This document shows positions 35,355 to 44,790 of a DNA stretch of 64,000 nucleotides, in pieces (the first letter of the stretch is position 1; each line of letters starts with the position of its first letter). The stretch is taken from positions 1,054,001-1,118,000 of the forward strand of contig CBDFHH010000004.1 in NCBI GenBank assembly GCA_965247665.1, in the 5' to 3' direction. The DNA comes from CAUZWH01 sp965247665. GTDB taxonomy: Bacteria; Pseudomonadota; Alphaproteobacteria; SHVV01. A model generated the notes under the pieces. The model saw only the letters and a program-made list of their open reading frames with translations, ran no database searches and had not been told where the DNA came from. Position numbers and translations under genes: made by a program.

Positions 35355-35672
35355 CTAGCGAACCGCCTGGACCTTGAGATGAAGCCCTTCGCGTTCCTGA
35401 AGGTGGCCGATGACCTCGAACAGGTTTCGCGCCTGCGGATTGCCGTTCGGGCCGAACATGCGCATCAGGCTCTTTGGCGACTTGTCGGTCAACCCGCCAA
35501 GTTCCTGAAAGCCAATGGTGGCATTGATGTAGGCGCGGAGGACCGCTTTGCCGGTATCCACGTCACCGGAAAGCAGGCACTCGACACCTTCCTTAAGCAG
35601 TTGCTCGCGAAAGGCCGGGTCGCGCTCCATCCGTGCCTGAACCGTCTCCTTGAAGCTTCGTGTCAGGGTCAT
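35355..35672 (-). CDS. HigA-like addiction module antidote
   Basis: Started at ATG 35672 (MTLTRSFKETVQARMERD), 105 residues. The DPAFREQLLKEGVECLLSGD, GKAVLRAYINATIGFQEL and KSLMRMFGPNGNPQARNLFE sequence is typical of the COG3636 'putative addiction module antidote' family with a helix-turn-helix in the last third. The start is five bases after the toxin stop, so the order is toxin-antitoxin, as in higBA. Confidence 0.88.
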   Translation of the reverse strand: MTLTRSFKETVQARMERDPAFREQLLKEGVECLLSGDVDTGKAVLRAYINATIGFQELGGLTDKSPKSLMRMFGPNGNPQARNLFEVIGHLQEREGLHLKVQAVR

Positions 35673-35676
35673 GAGC

Positions 35677-36006
35677 TCAACCCTCCCATCGCTTGCGCCG
35701 CTTGTATTCCCGCCAGAGGTCCTTGGCGGTCTCGATATCCTGTTGCTGACGCTTCTTGGTCCCGCCACCCAACAAGACAATCAGGGCATTGCCGTCCTTC
35801 CCGAAATAGACCCGGTAGCTGGGTCCGAAGTCTATCCGGGATTCAAAGACGCCGGCGCCGACACCCTTGACGCCGGGCAGGTTCCCCTGCTCCATCCGAA
35901 CCAGCGTTGTCGCCACTTTGGCAGCGGCTTGGGCGTTCAGCCGGTTGAACCATCGGGCGTACGGGCTACGGCCTTCGGCGTCGATGTATTCCCTGATCTC
36001 GATCAT
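35677..36006 (-). CDS. HigB/RelE-like toxin (phage-derived Gp49 type)
   Basis: A 109-residue RelE-superfamily protein: EYIDAEGRSPYARWFNRLN, KVATTLVRMEQGNLPGVKGV, SRIDFGPSYRVYFGKDG and GGGTKKRQQQDIETAKDLWREY are the standard blocks of the COG3657/Gp49 toxins that cleave mRNA on the ribosome. The basic residues in the last block are the presumed catalytic surface. It overlaps nothing but lies directly upstream of its antitoxin. Confidence 0.88.
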   Translation of the reverse strand: MIEIREYIDAEGRSPYARWFNRLNAQAAAKVATTLVRMEQGNLPGVKGVGAGVFESRIDFGPSYRVYFGKDGNALIVLLGGGTKKRQQQDIETAKDLWREYKRRKRWEG

Positions 36007-36288
36007 CTGCCATAAGGTAACTCTTGCGTTACCTCATGGCAAGAGCGAACCGCCGTTCGATTGCAGTGGAAAGCGATGCGATTGCAGGATCCAGTCCCGA
36101 CGACGCCGGGCTGAAGGGGTCACATCGGCGGCACGATTGCGGTCGGCAGGTCGCGCGCCGGGCGGCCGGTTCGCGCGGCGGCGGCGCGCAAACCGTCTCC
36201 AAGCGTACTGCCCGCGTCACCGGTCGAGGTGGACAAGGGGGCAGGTCGATCGTCGGTTGACACCGCAAAACGCCGCTCATCTAATGTC

Positions 36289-36324
36289 GGCAACGACGGC
36301 AACGACGGCAACGACGGCAACGAC
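36289..36324. repeat. four perfect 9-bp tandem units
   Basis: GGCAACGAC is repeated at 36289, 36298, 36307 and 36316, with a partial fifth. It lies in the gap 36007-36374, just upstream of the BMP gene ribosome site, with no gene recognised around it. Confidence 0.9.
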
Positions 36325-36374
36325 GGCACGGCCAAGGCGTCGAAAGACGCGCAGGCCTCATCACGAAGGAGTCC

Positions 36375-37349
36375 ATGATGATCATCTCCCGACGCACGTT
36401 CCTGGCGACATCGGGGGTCGCGGCCCTTGCCCTGCGCAGTCGACCCTCGTACGCGGCTTCCGTCAGGGTCGCCGGTATCCATACCGTGCCTGTCGAGAAC
36501 GCATGGAACTCGCGGCTGCACACGGCCATGCAGGAAGCGGACGCGGCAGGATCAATCCGCTACTCATTCTCGGAATCGGTCGCCAACACCGATTATCCCA
36601 GGGCCATGCGCCAGTATGCGGACGAAGGCGCCCAACTCATCGTCGGTGAGTCCTACGGTGTCGAGCGCGATGCACGCCAGGTCGCCAAGGACTATCCGGA
36701 AACCGCCTTTCTGATGGGTTCCAGCGGCCAGCCCGATGGCAACAATTTCAGCGTCTTCGGCACCTGGAATCACGAGGCCGCCTATCTGACCGGCATACTG
36801 GCCGGATTCGTCAGCAAGGCCAACGTCTTCGGCGCGGTCGGAGGATTCCCGATTCCCGAGGTCAATCGTCTCATCCATGCCTTCCGCGACGGCGTGCGCG
36901 AAACCAGGCCCGACGCGAAGTTCCTGGTCGGTTTCATCGGCACCTGGTTCGATCCACCCAAGGCCAAGGAAGCGGGCCTGGCCCAGATTGACGCGGGTGC
37001 CGACGTTCTGTTCGGCGAGCGCATTGGCACCGCCGATGCCGCCAAGGAGCGCAACATCCTGGCCGTCGGCTCGCTCATAGACTACTTGCCGCGTTACCCC
37101 GGCACGGTGTTCGCCAACGCCATGTGGTACTTCCGCCCGATCGTCGAAGCGGCGGCGGCGGATGTGGCGGCCGGCCACATCAAGGCGAGAGATTACAGCG
37201 AGTTCAGCTTCATGAAGCATGGCGGCAACGACATCCTGTACGATGCCGCGATGGTACCCGCCGAGGCCGTCGCTCTGATGGCGGAGAAACGGTCCGCAAT
37301 CAAAGCCGGCGCCCTCGAGGTTGCGATCAACGACAACAAACCGACCTGA
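36375..37349 (+). CDS. BMP-family ABC transporter substrate-binding protein
   Basis: A 324-residue protein. ATG 36375 (or 36378) follows GAAGGAG. The N terminus is a Tat-type signal, SRRTFLATSGVAALALRS, so the protein is periplasmic. The mature part is a PnrA/BMP fold: VAGIHTVPVENAWN, SVANTDYPRAMRQYADEGAQ, GTWNHEAAYLTGILAGFVS, VGGFPIPEVNRLIHAF, and the C-terminal KHGGNDILYD. Such proteins deliver nucleosides or nucleobases to a two-permease ABC importer, which is encoded 775 bases downstream. Confidence 0.92.
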   Translation: MMIISRRTFLATSGVAALALRSRPSYAASVRVAGIHTVPVENAWNSRLHTAMQEADAAGSIRYSFSESVANTDYPRAMRQYADEGAQLIVGESYGVERDARQVAKDYPETAFLMGSSGQPDGNNFSVFGTWNHEAAYLTGILAGFVSKANVFGAVGGFPIPEVNRLIHAFRDGVRETRPDAKFLVGFIGTWFDPPKAKEAGLAQIDAGADVLFGERIGTADAAKERNILAVGSLIDYLPRYPGTVFANAMWYFRPIVEAAAADVAAGHIKARDYSEFSFMKHGGNDILYDAAMVPAEAVALMAEKRSAIKAGALEVAINDNKPT

Positions 37350-38124
37350 ACCCGGGCCGCCACGATTTTATTCGGATGAGGCGGCCGTGATGCCTGCCGC
37401 CGCCGAGGTGGATGTCTCCGCCCGGCATCGCCTGCCGACATCGGGGGCGGCGCGCCCACGCCAGGCCGGAGCCCGGTGCGGATTTCGGCACATGTTGACA
37501 AGTTCGAGAGTTCGCCCGGTGCGGTCGACCGGCCGTCTGGCGCGGCCGCGCGCTGTCATATCGGGAGCCTAGGCTGCTACGCGCCTTTCCCCGGATCGCG
37601 GTGCCGGCAACGGCTCGGGCGCCGCAATCAAGGGCTTGGGCGGATCGTCCATGCCGCCCGCGCGACGACTCCGCCGCCGTCCGCGGTCGCGTATGATCTC
37701 GAACCTGGCGTGACGGGATGCCCGGCAACCCGCGCCGCCCTCATCTCCTGCCGGAACATATTGACGGGCGCGGCGTAGCCCGCACCCCAGGCGCTGCGGC
37801 CGCGGCGTTCTCGCTTGCGCCTTCGCAAGCTCGGCGCGGCGCGCGCGGCGAGGGCACGCCATCCCCCGTCCGCCATATCCCCGAGCCGAGGTGCGCAGCG
37901 GCGGCGTCGCATCCGAACACGGCGCGGCCGGCGGCAACGCGCCGGTCCTCGAGGCACGGCGCCGAGTGCATTGGCGGTACTGCCGGTGCTGCGGCCGCGG
38001 CGGATGGCGCTCATCCCGGTCCGCTCGGGGCGGCATGTGGCCGCCGCGGCGTCAAACGGCGTCTGCGGGGCTGCGTGGAGCGGCACCAGCCGGCCGCGCC
38101 GCGGCGAAGTCCGGAGCAGGCCTT
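37350..38124. other. long gene-free GC-rich gap in the transporter operon
   Basis: No motif in any frame; open frames are Arg/Pro/Ala-rich. It separates the binding protein from the ATPase, whereas in related operons they are usually adjacent, so a gene or a promoter region may have decayed here. Confidence 0.45.
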
Positions 38125-39660
38125 GTGAACGCGCCTGCAGGCGAGGTTGTGCTGCGGGTCAGGGGGATTACCAAACGCTTCGGCGACCTCACCGCCAATG
38201 ACGACATCTCGCTTGAGCTTCGCCGCGGCGAAGTGTTGGGACTTCTCGGCGAGAACGGTGCCGGCAAGACGACCTTGATGAGCATTCTGTTCGGTCACTA
38301 CGTGGCCGACGAGGGCCACATCGAAGTGTTCGGAGAGCCGCTGCTCCCGGGCTCGCCGCGGGCCGCCATCGCCGCAGGAATCGGCATGGTGCACCAGCAT
38401 TTCACACTTGCGGATAATTTGAGCGTTCTCGACAACATCATCCTCGGTTCGGAACCCATGTGGCGTCTTCGTTCGAACCGTCGCGCGGCCGCCCACAGAC
38501 TTCGGGAGCTCTCCGAACGCTTTGGCCTCGACGTCAATCCGGACTCGCTGATCGGCGAACTCGCGGTGGGGGAGCGTCAGCGCGTTGAGATCCTGAAAGC
38601 ACTGTACCGGTCGGCGCGCATCTTGGTCCTGGACGAACCGACCGCAGTGCTCACACCTCAGGAAGCTGAATCGCTGTTTCGCACGCTGGCGCAGATGTCG
38701 GCGCAGGGCCTGTCCCTGATATTCATCAGCCACAAGTTGGACGAGGTTATCGCCGCATGCGGCCGCGTGATGGTGCTGCGAGCGGGGCGCGTGATAGGCG
38801 AGCGACCTGCCACCGAAACCGATGCGACCGGGTTGGCGGAGATGATTGTGGGTCACCAAGTTGCGGAAACGCGACGCGCAACCTCGACACCGGGAAAACC
38901 GGTATTGGAGCTGCACGACGTCAGCACCGCCACCACCGGACGGGACGCATTGCACGACGTCAGTCTGACCATCTACCGGCGGGAGATCGTCGGTGTGGTT
39001 GGCGTTTCGGGCAACGGTCAGGATTCGTTGGCACGGTTGGCCAGCGGTGATGTGGCCCCGGCCCGAGGACGGGCTCTGCTGTTTGGCGAGGATGCGACGC
39101 GCTCCAACGCACGCCGCGATATGCGGGGACGGGTCGCCAGAATTCCGGATGATCGACACGCGCTGGGTATCGTTTCGGATATGGCGCTATGGGAGAACGC
39201 CATCCTCGATACGGCCAACCGGCGGCGATTCACGCCGTTCGGCGTCTTGCGCCGCACCAGCGCCGTCACGTTCACCGAGGAGCTGATCAAACGCTTCGAC
39301 ATCCGTTGCACCGGGCCCGCGATGCCCACCGCACTGCTGTCCGGTGGCAACATGCAGAAGTTGATCCTGGGCCGCGTCTTTTCCATTCAGCCCCGGTTCA
39401 TCGTCGCCAACCAGCCAACGCGGGGGCTCGACATCGGCGCCGCCGCCTTCGTTCGAGAGCGTCTGCACGAGGCTTGCAAAAGCGGTGCTGCGGTGCTGGT
39501 GATTTCGGAAGATCTGGACGAAACGTTGTCCATCGCGGATCGGATCGCCGTGATGTACCGCGGGCGGCTGTCGCGGCCGATGCCGGTCCAAAACGCCACC
39601 GCACGGATAATCGGGCTGCTGATGGCGGGGCAGTGGGATCAGGTTCGCGATGCGCGTTGA
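38125..39660 (+). CDS. double-ATPase of a BMP/nucleoside ABC importer
   Basis: Started at GTG 38125, with GGAGCAGG upstream; 511 residues. The upstream in-frame extension is Arg/Gly noise. There are two ATPase halves: the first has Walker A GENGAGKTTL, signature LAVGERQRVEI (LSxGE type) and Walker B ILVLDEPTAVL. The second has a degenerate Walker A GVSGNGQDSLA, LSGGNMQKL and NQPTRGLD in place of the Walker B Glu. This asymmetry is typical of RbsA-type ATPases, where only the first site hydrolyses. It energises the two permeases directly downstream, overlapping the first by 11 bases. Confidence 0.93.
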   Translation: MNAPAGEVVLRVRGITKRFGDLTANDDISLELRRGEVLGLLGENGAGKTTLMSILFGHYVADEGHIEVFGEPLLPGSPRAAIAAGIGMVHQHFTLADNLSVLDNIILGSEPMWRLRSNRRAAAHRLRELSERFGLDVNPDSLIGELAVGERQRVEILKALYRSARILVLDEPTAVLTPQEAESLFRTLAQMSAQGLSLIFISHKLDEVIAACGRVMVLRAGRVIGERPATETDATGLAEMIVGHQVAETRRATSTPGKPVLELHDVSTATTGRDALHDVSLTIYRREIVGVVGVSGNGQDSLARLASGDVAPARGRALLFGEDATRSNARRDMRGRVARIPDDRHALGIVSDMALWENAILDTANRRRFTPFGVLRRTSAVTFTEELIKRFDIRCTGPAMPTALLSGGNMQKLILGRVFSIQPRFIVANQPTRGLDIGAAAFVRERLHEACKSGAAVLVISEDLDETLSIADRIAVMYRGRLSRPMPVQNATARIIGLLMAGQWDQVRDAR

Positions 39661-40696
39661 GCGTCGCGACGCCGCCAGCCCCTGGCTTGCCATCGGTGCA
39701 CCGTTCGTGGCGGTCGGTGCAGCGCTCATGATCTGTGCCCCGCTCATCATTTGGCATGGCTCTTCGGTCTTCGAGGCATATGCACTGTTGATCAAGGGTA
39801 CGTTGGGCTCGCGCGGCGCGGCCACCGAGACCCTGACGCGCGCCGCGCCTTTGATCCTGACCGGGCTCGCCGCGGCTGCGGCATTTCGGGCCAAGCTCTG
39901 GAACATCGGCGGAGAGGGTCAGTTCTTCATGGGCGCGGCGGCGGCCGCGGCGGTCGGCGCCGGCGCGATCGCGGCCCCGTCCTGGATTCTGATACCCCTG
40001 CTGCTGGTGCTGGGCGCGGCCGCCGGCGCGGCATGGCTGATCGGACCTGCCTTACTCAAGACACGTCTCGGGGTCGACGAGGTGGTAACGACACTGCTGC
40101 TCAATTTCGTGGTCCTGCTGTTCATCTCGATGATGGTCGAGGGTCCGATGAAGGACCCGCTGGCGTTCGGCTGGCCTCAGTCGGCACCGGTGCTGGATGA
40201 GGCGGTGCTTCCAAAGCTGGTTGCGAAGTCGCGCCTGCATCTGGGTTTCGTCATCGCTGTCGCGGCGGCGGTCGTTTTGTGGTGGGTCGATACCCGCACC
40301 CGGTGGGGATTCGAGGCGCGTGCGGTGGGCTCCAATCCGGCGGCGGCGCGGTTCGCAGGCATGAGTATTCCGACCGTCATGATCAGGGTGGCGATAATCT
40401 CCGGTGGGCTGGCGGGACTCGCCGGCGCCTGCGAGGTGATGGGGCTGCGGGGCTACCTCGCGCGCGACCTGTCACCGGGCTTCGGATATTCGGGAATCGT
40501 GGTCGCCATGCTGGCTCAGCTTCATCCGCTGGGGGTCGTCGGCGCGGCGATCTTCGTCGCCGGCGTGTTCGTTGGCGCCGACGCCATGGGCCGCACCCTC
40601 GGCGTACCCGGTTTCATCGCCGAGGTCATCGTCGCCGCGTCGCTGATGTGCATGCTGGTGGCGGTGTTCGTGGCTCAGTACCGGATTCGACGATGA
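39650..40696 (+). CDS. ABC importer permease (YufP/NupB-like)
   Basis: A 348-residue inner-membrane protein with about nine hydrophobic segments. Family landmarks are AAPLILTGLAAAAAFRAKLWNIGGEGQ, TRLGVDEVVTTLLLNF and GSNPAAARFAGMS, followed by GLRGYLARDLSPGFGYSGI. This is the larger permease of the BMP-type nucleoside/nucleobase system. It overlaps the ATPase gene upstream and the second permease downstream (ATGA). Confidence 0.92.
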   Translation: MRVERRDAASPWLAIGAPFVAVGAALMICAPLIIWHGSSVFEAYALLIKGTLGSRGAATETLTRAAPLILTGLAAAAAFRAKLWNIGGEGQFFMGAAAAAAVGAGAIAAPSWILIPLLLVLGAAAGAAWLIGPALLKTRLGVDEVVTTLLLNFVVLLFISMMVEGPMKDPLAFGWPQSAPVLDEAVLPKLVAKSRLHLGFVIAVAAAVVLWWVDTRTRWGFEARAVGSNPAAARFAGMSIPTVMIRVAIISGGLAGLAGACEVMGLRGYLARDLSPGFGYSGIVVAMLAQLHPLGVVGAAIFVAGVFVGADAMGRTLGVPGFIAEVIVAASLMCMLVAVFVAQYRIRR

Positions 40697-41640
40697 TCGA
40701 AGCGCTGGAAATCCTCGTCACCGTAAGTTTCTGGGCGGCGGCACTGCGCATCGCCACACCGCTGATCTTCGGCACTCTGGGGGAGTTGATCTGCGAACGC
40801 GCCGGAGTCTTGAATCTTGGCATCGAGGGCATCATGACCGCCGGGGCGATGATCGGATGGACGGCGGTCTATATGGGCGCCGACCTCTGGACCGGCGTGC
40901 TGCTGGCCGCGGCCGGCGGCGCGGTCTACGGCATGCTGCACGGGTTGCTCACCGTGCCGCTCGGGCTATCTCAGCACGTGGTCGGCCTCGGCGTGACTCT
41001 GCTCGCTTCTAGTCTGACCTACTTCAGCTACCGTCTCTTGCTGCCTGGCGCGTCGACGCCGCCGACGATCGAGGCCTTCCAACCCGTGACCATCCCCTGG
41101 CTCTCGGATCTGCCGTTCTTCGGCGCGGCGTTGTTCAGCCAAACACCGATGACCTATCTCGCATTGGCGCTCATCCCCGCCGCCGCCTATCTGCTGAATC
41201 GCACGCCCATGGGGCTGGCGCTGCGCATGGTCGGGGAGAATCCTCAGGCCGCCGAAGCCCAGGGTATCAGCGTCAATACGGTCCGCATGATTGCGGTCAC
41301 CGTCGGCAGCGCCCTGATGGCCGTCGGCGGCGCTTTTCTGACCCTGGCCGCTTTCAACAGCTTTTTCTTCACCATGATCCAGGGACGCGGATGGGTGTGC
41401 ATTGCGCTTGTCGTGTTCGCGTCCTGGCGTCCCGGCAAGGCGTTGTTCGGGGCCGTTCTCTACGGTTTTTTCGATGCCTACCAGCTGCGCCTGCAACACG
41501 CGGTGGCGGAGGATATCCCCTATCAGTTGTTCCTGATGACGCCTTATCTTCTCAGCATTCTGGCGTTGATACTGATGTCCCGGCGCGCCGCCTATCCGCA
41601 ATCCCTGATGAAGCCCTACCGCAAGGGCGAGCGCAGCTGA
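40693..41640 (+). CDS. ABC importer permease (YufQ/NupC-like)
   Basis: Started at ATG 40693, overlapping the previous stop; 315 residues. Typical blocks are IFGTLGELICERAGVLNLGIEG, VGLGVTLLASSLTYF, GLALRMVGENPQAAEAQGI and GRGWVCIALVVFASW, with about eight membrane helices. It completes the heteromeric importer. A second fragment of the same gene family lies at 42822-42938. Confidence 0.92.
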   Translation: MIEALEILVTVSFWAAALRIATPLIFGTLGELICERAGVLNLGIEGIMTAGAMIGWTAVYMGADLWTGVLLAAAGGAVYGMLHGLLTVPLGLSQHVVGLGVTLLASSLTYFSYRLLLPGASTPPTIEAFQPVTIPWLSDLPFFGAALFSQTPMTYLALALIPAAAYLLNRTPMGLALRMVGENPQAAEAQGISVNTVRMIAVTVGSALMAVGGAFLTLAAFNSFFFTMIQGRGWVCIALVVFASWRPGKALFGAVLYGFFDAYQLRLQHAVAEDIPYQLFLMTPYLLSILALILMSRRAAYPQSLMKPYRKGERS

Positions 41641-41768
41641 TCGCCGCCGCAGGATGTTCACGACTTGCTCGGGCGAACAGCGTCTGCGGCTCGTCTTGTC
41701 TTCATTCCGAGGGGTTCGTATGTGACCTGCTCCGCGGAAAATGGACCAATCGTCGGGAGCTGTTATTC

Positions 41769-42650
41769 CTATGTGGAAGGGGCGTTCCGGGGCTCGTATT
41801 TTCGTGGCATGACGGAGGCGAGGGCGAAGCCGGCGTTTGCCATGGATGCGGCTTCGGCGATCCGGATGGTGGTATCGACCGTTGTGGCACGGATGTCGGA
41901 AAGGTCTTTAAGAGTAAATTTCGGCGGAAACGGTACGGGTACACCTTGGTATTTATACATGTGCTCAAGCCTGCCTGAACCGTCTTTGCCAAAGCCGAGC
42001 CATGCGCCGTGGCAAAGCGCGTTGCGCCAGGGCCTGAGTTCGTTCAGCCGCGAGACGAGGTCTTCGCGAAAGGCGTGGGGAACTCGGTGGTCTTCGCGCA
42101 GAACACGTTCGATCTCAACGGTAAGGTCGTGCATGCTGTCGGTCCGGGACCGAATCAACCTGTCGAACCATTGGGAAAAGGCCTCATCTCCCTCGTCTCG
42201 CGCGTTAGTCGCTTTTTTGGCTGTAGCGAGGAGCGTGTAGCACGTCAACGCCAGGATGTGCTCCAGATGCCCGAATGCAGCGACTGTCCTTCCGAGTTCT
42301 TGCCAGAAGACCGACTCCCCTTCGTTCAACGGCCAGTCAGCGGGCAGGATGTCCCGGTCGATGGGCAGATACCTGCGCAGCTGTTGCCGGGCTTGCGACA
42401 TCGCGTGCGGGTCACGAGATTCCGCAAGCCGCCGAATCCACCATGAGCCGTTTTTGTTATTGGGGTGCTGTTTCTGGCCCGCGATGCGCCCGGCGCGTAG
42501 GAGGCCGCGGAGCGGCAAGCCTTTCTTCCGGTCGGCCAGCAGACCCGCTTCGTCCAGCCAGACCGAGGCCTCGACGGCACGGACCTCATCACGCCATTCC
42601 TGCTCGAGGCGTTCCTGCAGGTGAAGGTTGATGGCGTAAAGGTCGAGCAT
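41769..42650 (-). CDS. unknown protein with candidate HEPN-like domain
   Basis: I choose ATG 42650, preceded by TGAGGATCCG, over a GTG 24 bases upstream; 293 residues. The N-terminal 95 residues (LYAINLHLQERLEQEWRDEV, LRAGRIAGQK) resemble a small winged-helix-like region. The C-terminal part is helical, with GHLEHILALTCYTLL and a long helix, then RNALCHGAW. The R-X4-H there fits the active-site pattern of HEPN ribonucleases. No antitoxin-like neighbour is present. It is antisense between the importer and the deaminase gene and has no counterpart function there, so it looks like an inserted accessory gene, possibly a defence or toxin gene. No family was identified. Confidence 0.7.
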   Translation of the reverse strand: MLDLYAINLHLQERLEQEWRDEVRAVEASVWLDEAGLLADRKKGLPLRGLLRAGRIAGQKQHPNNKNGSWWIRRLAESRDPHAMSQARQQLRRYLPIDRDILPADWPLNEGESVFWQELGRTVAAFGHLEHILALTCYTLLATAKKATNARDEGDEAFSQWFDRLIRSRTDSMHDLTVEIERVLREDHRVPHAFREDLVSRLNELRPWRNALCHGAWLGFGKDGSGRLEHMYKYQGVPVPFPPKFTLKDLSDIRATTVDTTIRIAEAASMANAGFALASVMPRKYEPRNAPST

Positions 42651-42821
42651 CGGATCCTCAATGGTGCTGTGCACGGGTGTAGCGGGATGGACCGAGCATC
42701 GCTACGGGCCGCCGCGCATTCCGCGAAGATGCATCATCTAATGCCCTCCTGCGCAAGGGAGTGTCAACAAGCGGAAGGCGGTGCGCGCGGCTGCGTCGGG
42801 CAGAGCAGATCCTTGTCCGTG

Positions 42822-42938
42822 AAGCTCATGACCCTGTTGTCGGTTGCGGCGGTTTGGTACCTATTGCACCGTATACTGGTCGGCCTCGCCGTCCGTATGG
42901 CCGCGGATAATCCGGTCGCAGTGGAAACCCAGGGCGTC
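42822..42938 (+). pseudogene. BMP-type permease fragment
   Basis: One frame gives MTLLSVAAVWYLLHRILVGL and AVRMAADNPVAVETQGV, which aligns by eye with the AYLLNRTPMGLALRMVGENPQAAEAQGI segment of the permease at 40693. It is a relic of a second copy or of a neighbouring permease gene, about 40 codons long. Confidence 0.6.
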
Positions 42939-43011
42939 GTGCCGCCTGTGCCAGGGACTTGCCGACCCCCGTGCCGCCGCGGAGACCGCATCTAACGTCC
43001 GGGAGATCGTC

Positions 43012-44307
43012 ATGCTCGACCTGCTCATTCGCAACGCCAACCTGGCCGACGGGAGTCGGGGAGTCGATATCGCAATCCGGGACGGCCGCATCGTCGAGGT
43101 GATGCCGCGTATCGAGGCCGACGCCCGCGAGACCCTGACGCTGGACAACTGGCTGGTGACCCCGCCGTTTGTCGATCCACATTTCCACCTGGATTCGACC
43201 TTGAGCGCGGGGCGCCCGCGCATCAACCGGAGCGGCACTCTGCTCGAGGGAATCGAGATCTGGAGCGAGCTCGCGCCGACGCTCACGCCGGACGACGTCA
43301 AGGCCCGCGCCCGGGAGCTGTGCCATTGGTCGATCGCCCGCGGCTGCCTGGCGATCCGCAGCCATGTCGACGTTACCGACGATTCGCTGCTGGCGGTCGA
43401 CGCCCTGCTCGATTTGCGCCAGGAGCTGGCGCCCTGGATCGACCTGCAGCTCGTTGCGTTCCCGCAGAACGGCTTCTATCGCCACGCCACGTCGCGCGAC
43501 AATCTGATCCGCGCCCTCGACAAGGGGGTGGACGTGGTCGGCGGCATTCCGCACTTCGAGCGTACCATGGCCGACGGCGCCGCTTCGGTCACGGCGCTGT
43601 GCGAGGTTGCGGCCCAACGCGGCCTGCTGGTCGACATGCACTGTGACGAGACCGATGATCCCAACTCCCGCCACGTCGAGACCCTCGCCTGCGAGACCCA
43701 ACGGCTCGGCCTGGAGGGCCGGGTCGCCGGATCACATCTGACCTCGATGCACTCGATGAACAACTACTATGTGAGCAAGCTGCTGCCCTTGATGCAGGAG
43801 GCCGGTCTGACGGCGATCGCCAATCCGTTGATCAACATCGTCATCCAGGGCCGCCACGACACCTATCCCAAACGCCGTGGCATGACCCGCGTCAAGGAGA
43901 TGGTGGCGCAGGGGATTCCGGTCGCGCTCGGGCACGATTGCGTCATGGACCCCTGGTACGGACTCGGCAGCCACGACATGCTCGAAGTCGCGCAGATGGC
44001 GGTCCATGTCGGCCTGATGACCGGAGTCGACGAGATGCGGGCGATGTTCGACGGCGTGACCACGACCGCCGCCGGCGCGCTGCTGCTCGAGGGCTACGGT
44101 CTCGAGCCCGGGTGCCATGCCGACCTGGTGGTGCTGCAGGCCCGCGACCCGGTCGAGGCGATCCGACTGCGCGCAACCAGTCTCTACGTGCTGCGCCGCG
44201 GCGAGGTGATCGCCAAAACGGCGCCGCGGGAAGCGACCCTGACGCTCGGCTCGACCGGCGCTACCGTTGATTTCCTTGCCAGCGAACTTGGAAATTCCGT
44301 TGCTTGA
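43012..44307 (+). CDS. codA: cytosine deaminase-like amidohydrolase
   Basis: Started at ATG 43012 after GGGAG, giving 431 residues. Metal-binding landmarks of the amidohydrolase fold are PPFVDPHFHLD (His-X-His), MHCDETDDP, SHLTSMHS and LGHDCVMDPWY with the catalytic Asp. The ordering and GRHDTYPKRRGMTRVKE segment match CodA-type cytosine/isoguanine deaminases. Cytosolic; releases ammonia from imported bases. It lies downstream of the BMP importer on the same strand, which fits uptake plus deamination of nucleobases. Confidence 0.87.
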   Translation: MLDLLIRNANLADGSRGVDIAIRDGRIVEVMPRIEADARETLTLDNWLVTPPFVDPHFHLDSTLSAGRPRINRSGTLLEGIEIWSELAPTLTPDDVKARARELCHWSIARGCLAIRSHVDVTDDSLLAVDALLDLRQELAPWIDLQLVAFPQNGFYRHATSRDNLIRALDKGVDVVGGIPHFERTMADGAASVTALCEVAAQRGLLVDMHCDETDDPNSRHVETLACETQRLGLEGRVAGSHLTSMHSMNNYYVSKLLPLMQEAGLTAIANPLINIVIQGRHDTYPKRRGMTRVKEMVAQGIPVALGHDCVMDPWYGLGSHDMLEVAQMAVHVGLMTGVDEMRAMFDGVTTTAAGALLLEGYGLEPGCHADLVVLQARDPVEAIRLRATSLYVLRRGEVIAKTAPREATLTLGSTGATVDFLASELGNSVA

Positions 44308-44790
44308 CCACGACCTCGCATAAGCAGGATCGATATCGAGCCGACGCGGCAACAGCCTCCATATCGCGTTCGCCGCGCTTTGCAGATTTATCATTCCGAC
44401 GAATACCGACGGGTTCGCGGATGAGTTCGTTGTCGGCGACATCGTTGCGCTCGGGGAGGGGATCAACGACCTCGATATCGGAGGTCGGGATCACGCCATG
44501 GCTGTCGACCTCGAGGGTTTTGCGGCACGGCTCGCCGCTGGCGACCTGGTGGATACCCGCGCCGATGAGGTCGCGCAGCATATGCCCGCCGCGGTCGGTG
44601 GTGCGGCGAGTCGGCGTCGTGAACCGCGATCGAGCCGATACCGGTGGAACGCTCCATCAACGTCTGAAATCGGGGCCTAAGCCGACAATCCGAAGCTGAA
44701 GGCCCGCTCTACTCCCAGGCCCGGACCTGTCTCTGACTCGGTCGGATAGGGCGAACGTCGCCAAAGCGGGACCTTGGCCCGATAAGGATA
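44308..44790. other. gene-free stretch after the deaminase
   Basis: Coding-like fragments are present on both strands (for example NTDGFADEFVVGDIVALGEG on plus near 44400), but none belongs to a family I recognise and no intact start is seen. Confidence 0.35.

Noticed and set aside
36289..36324. CRISPR-like or regulatory array at the 9-bp repeat
   Set aside because: The unit is 9 bp with no spacers, so it is a simple tandem repeat.
37891..38124. N-terminal extension of the duplicated ATPase to 37891
   Set aside because: The added 78 residues are Arg/Gly/Ser noise; GTG 38125 has a ribosome site and begins the conserved sequence.
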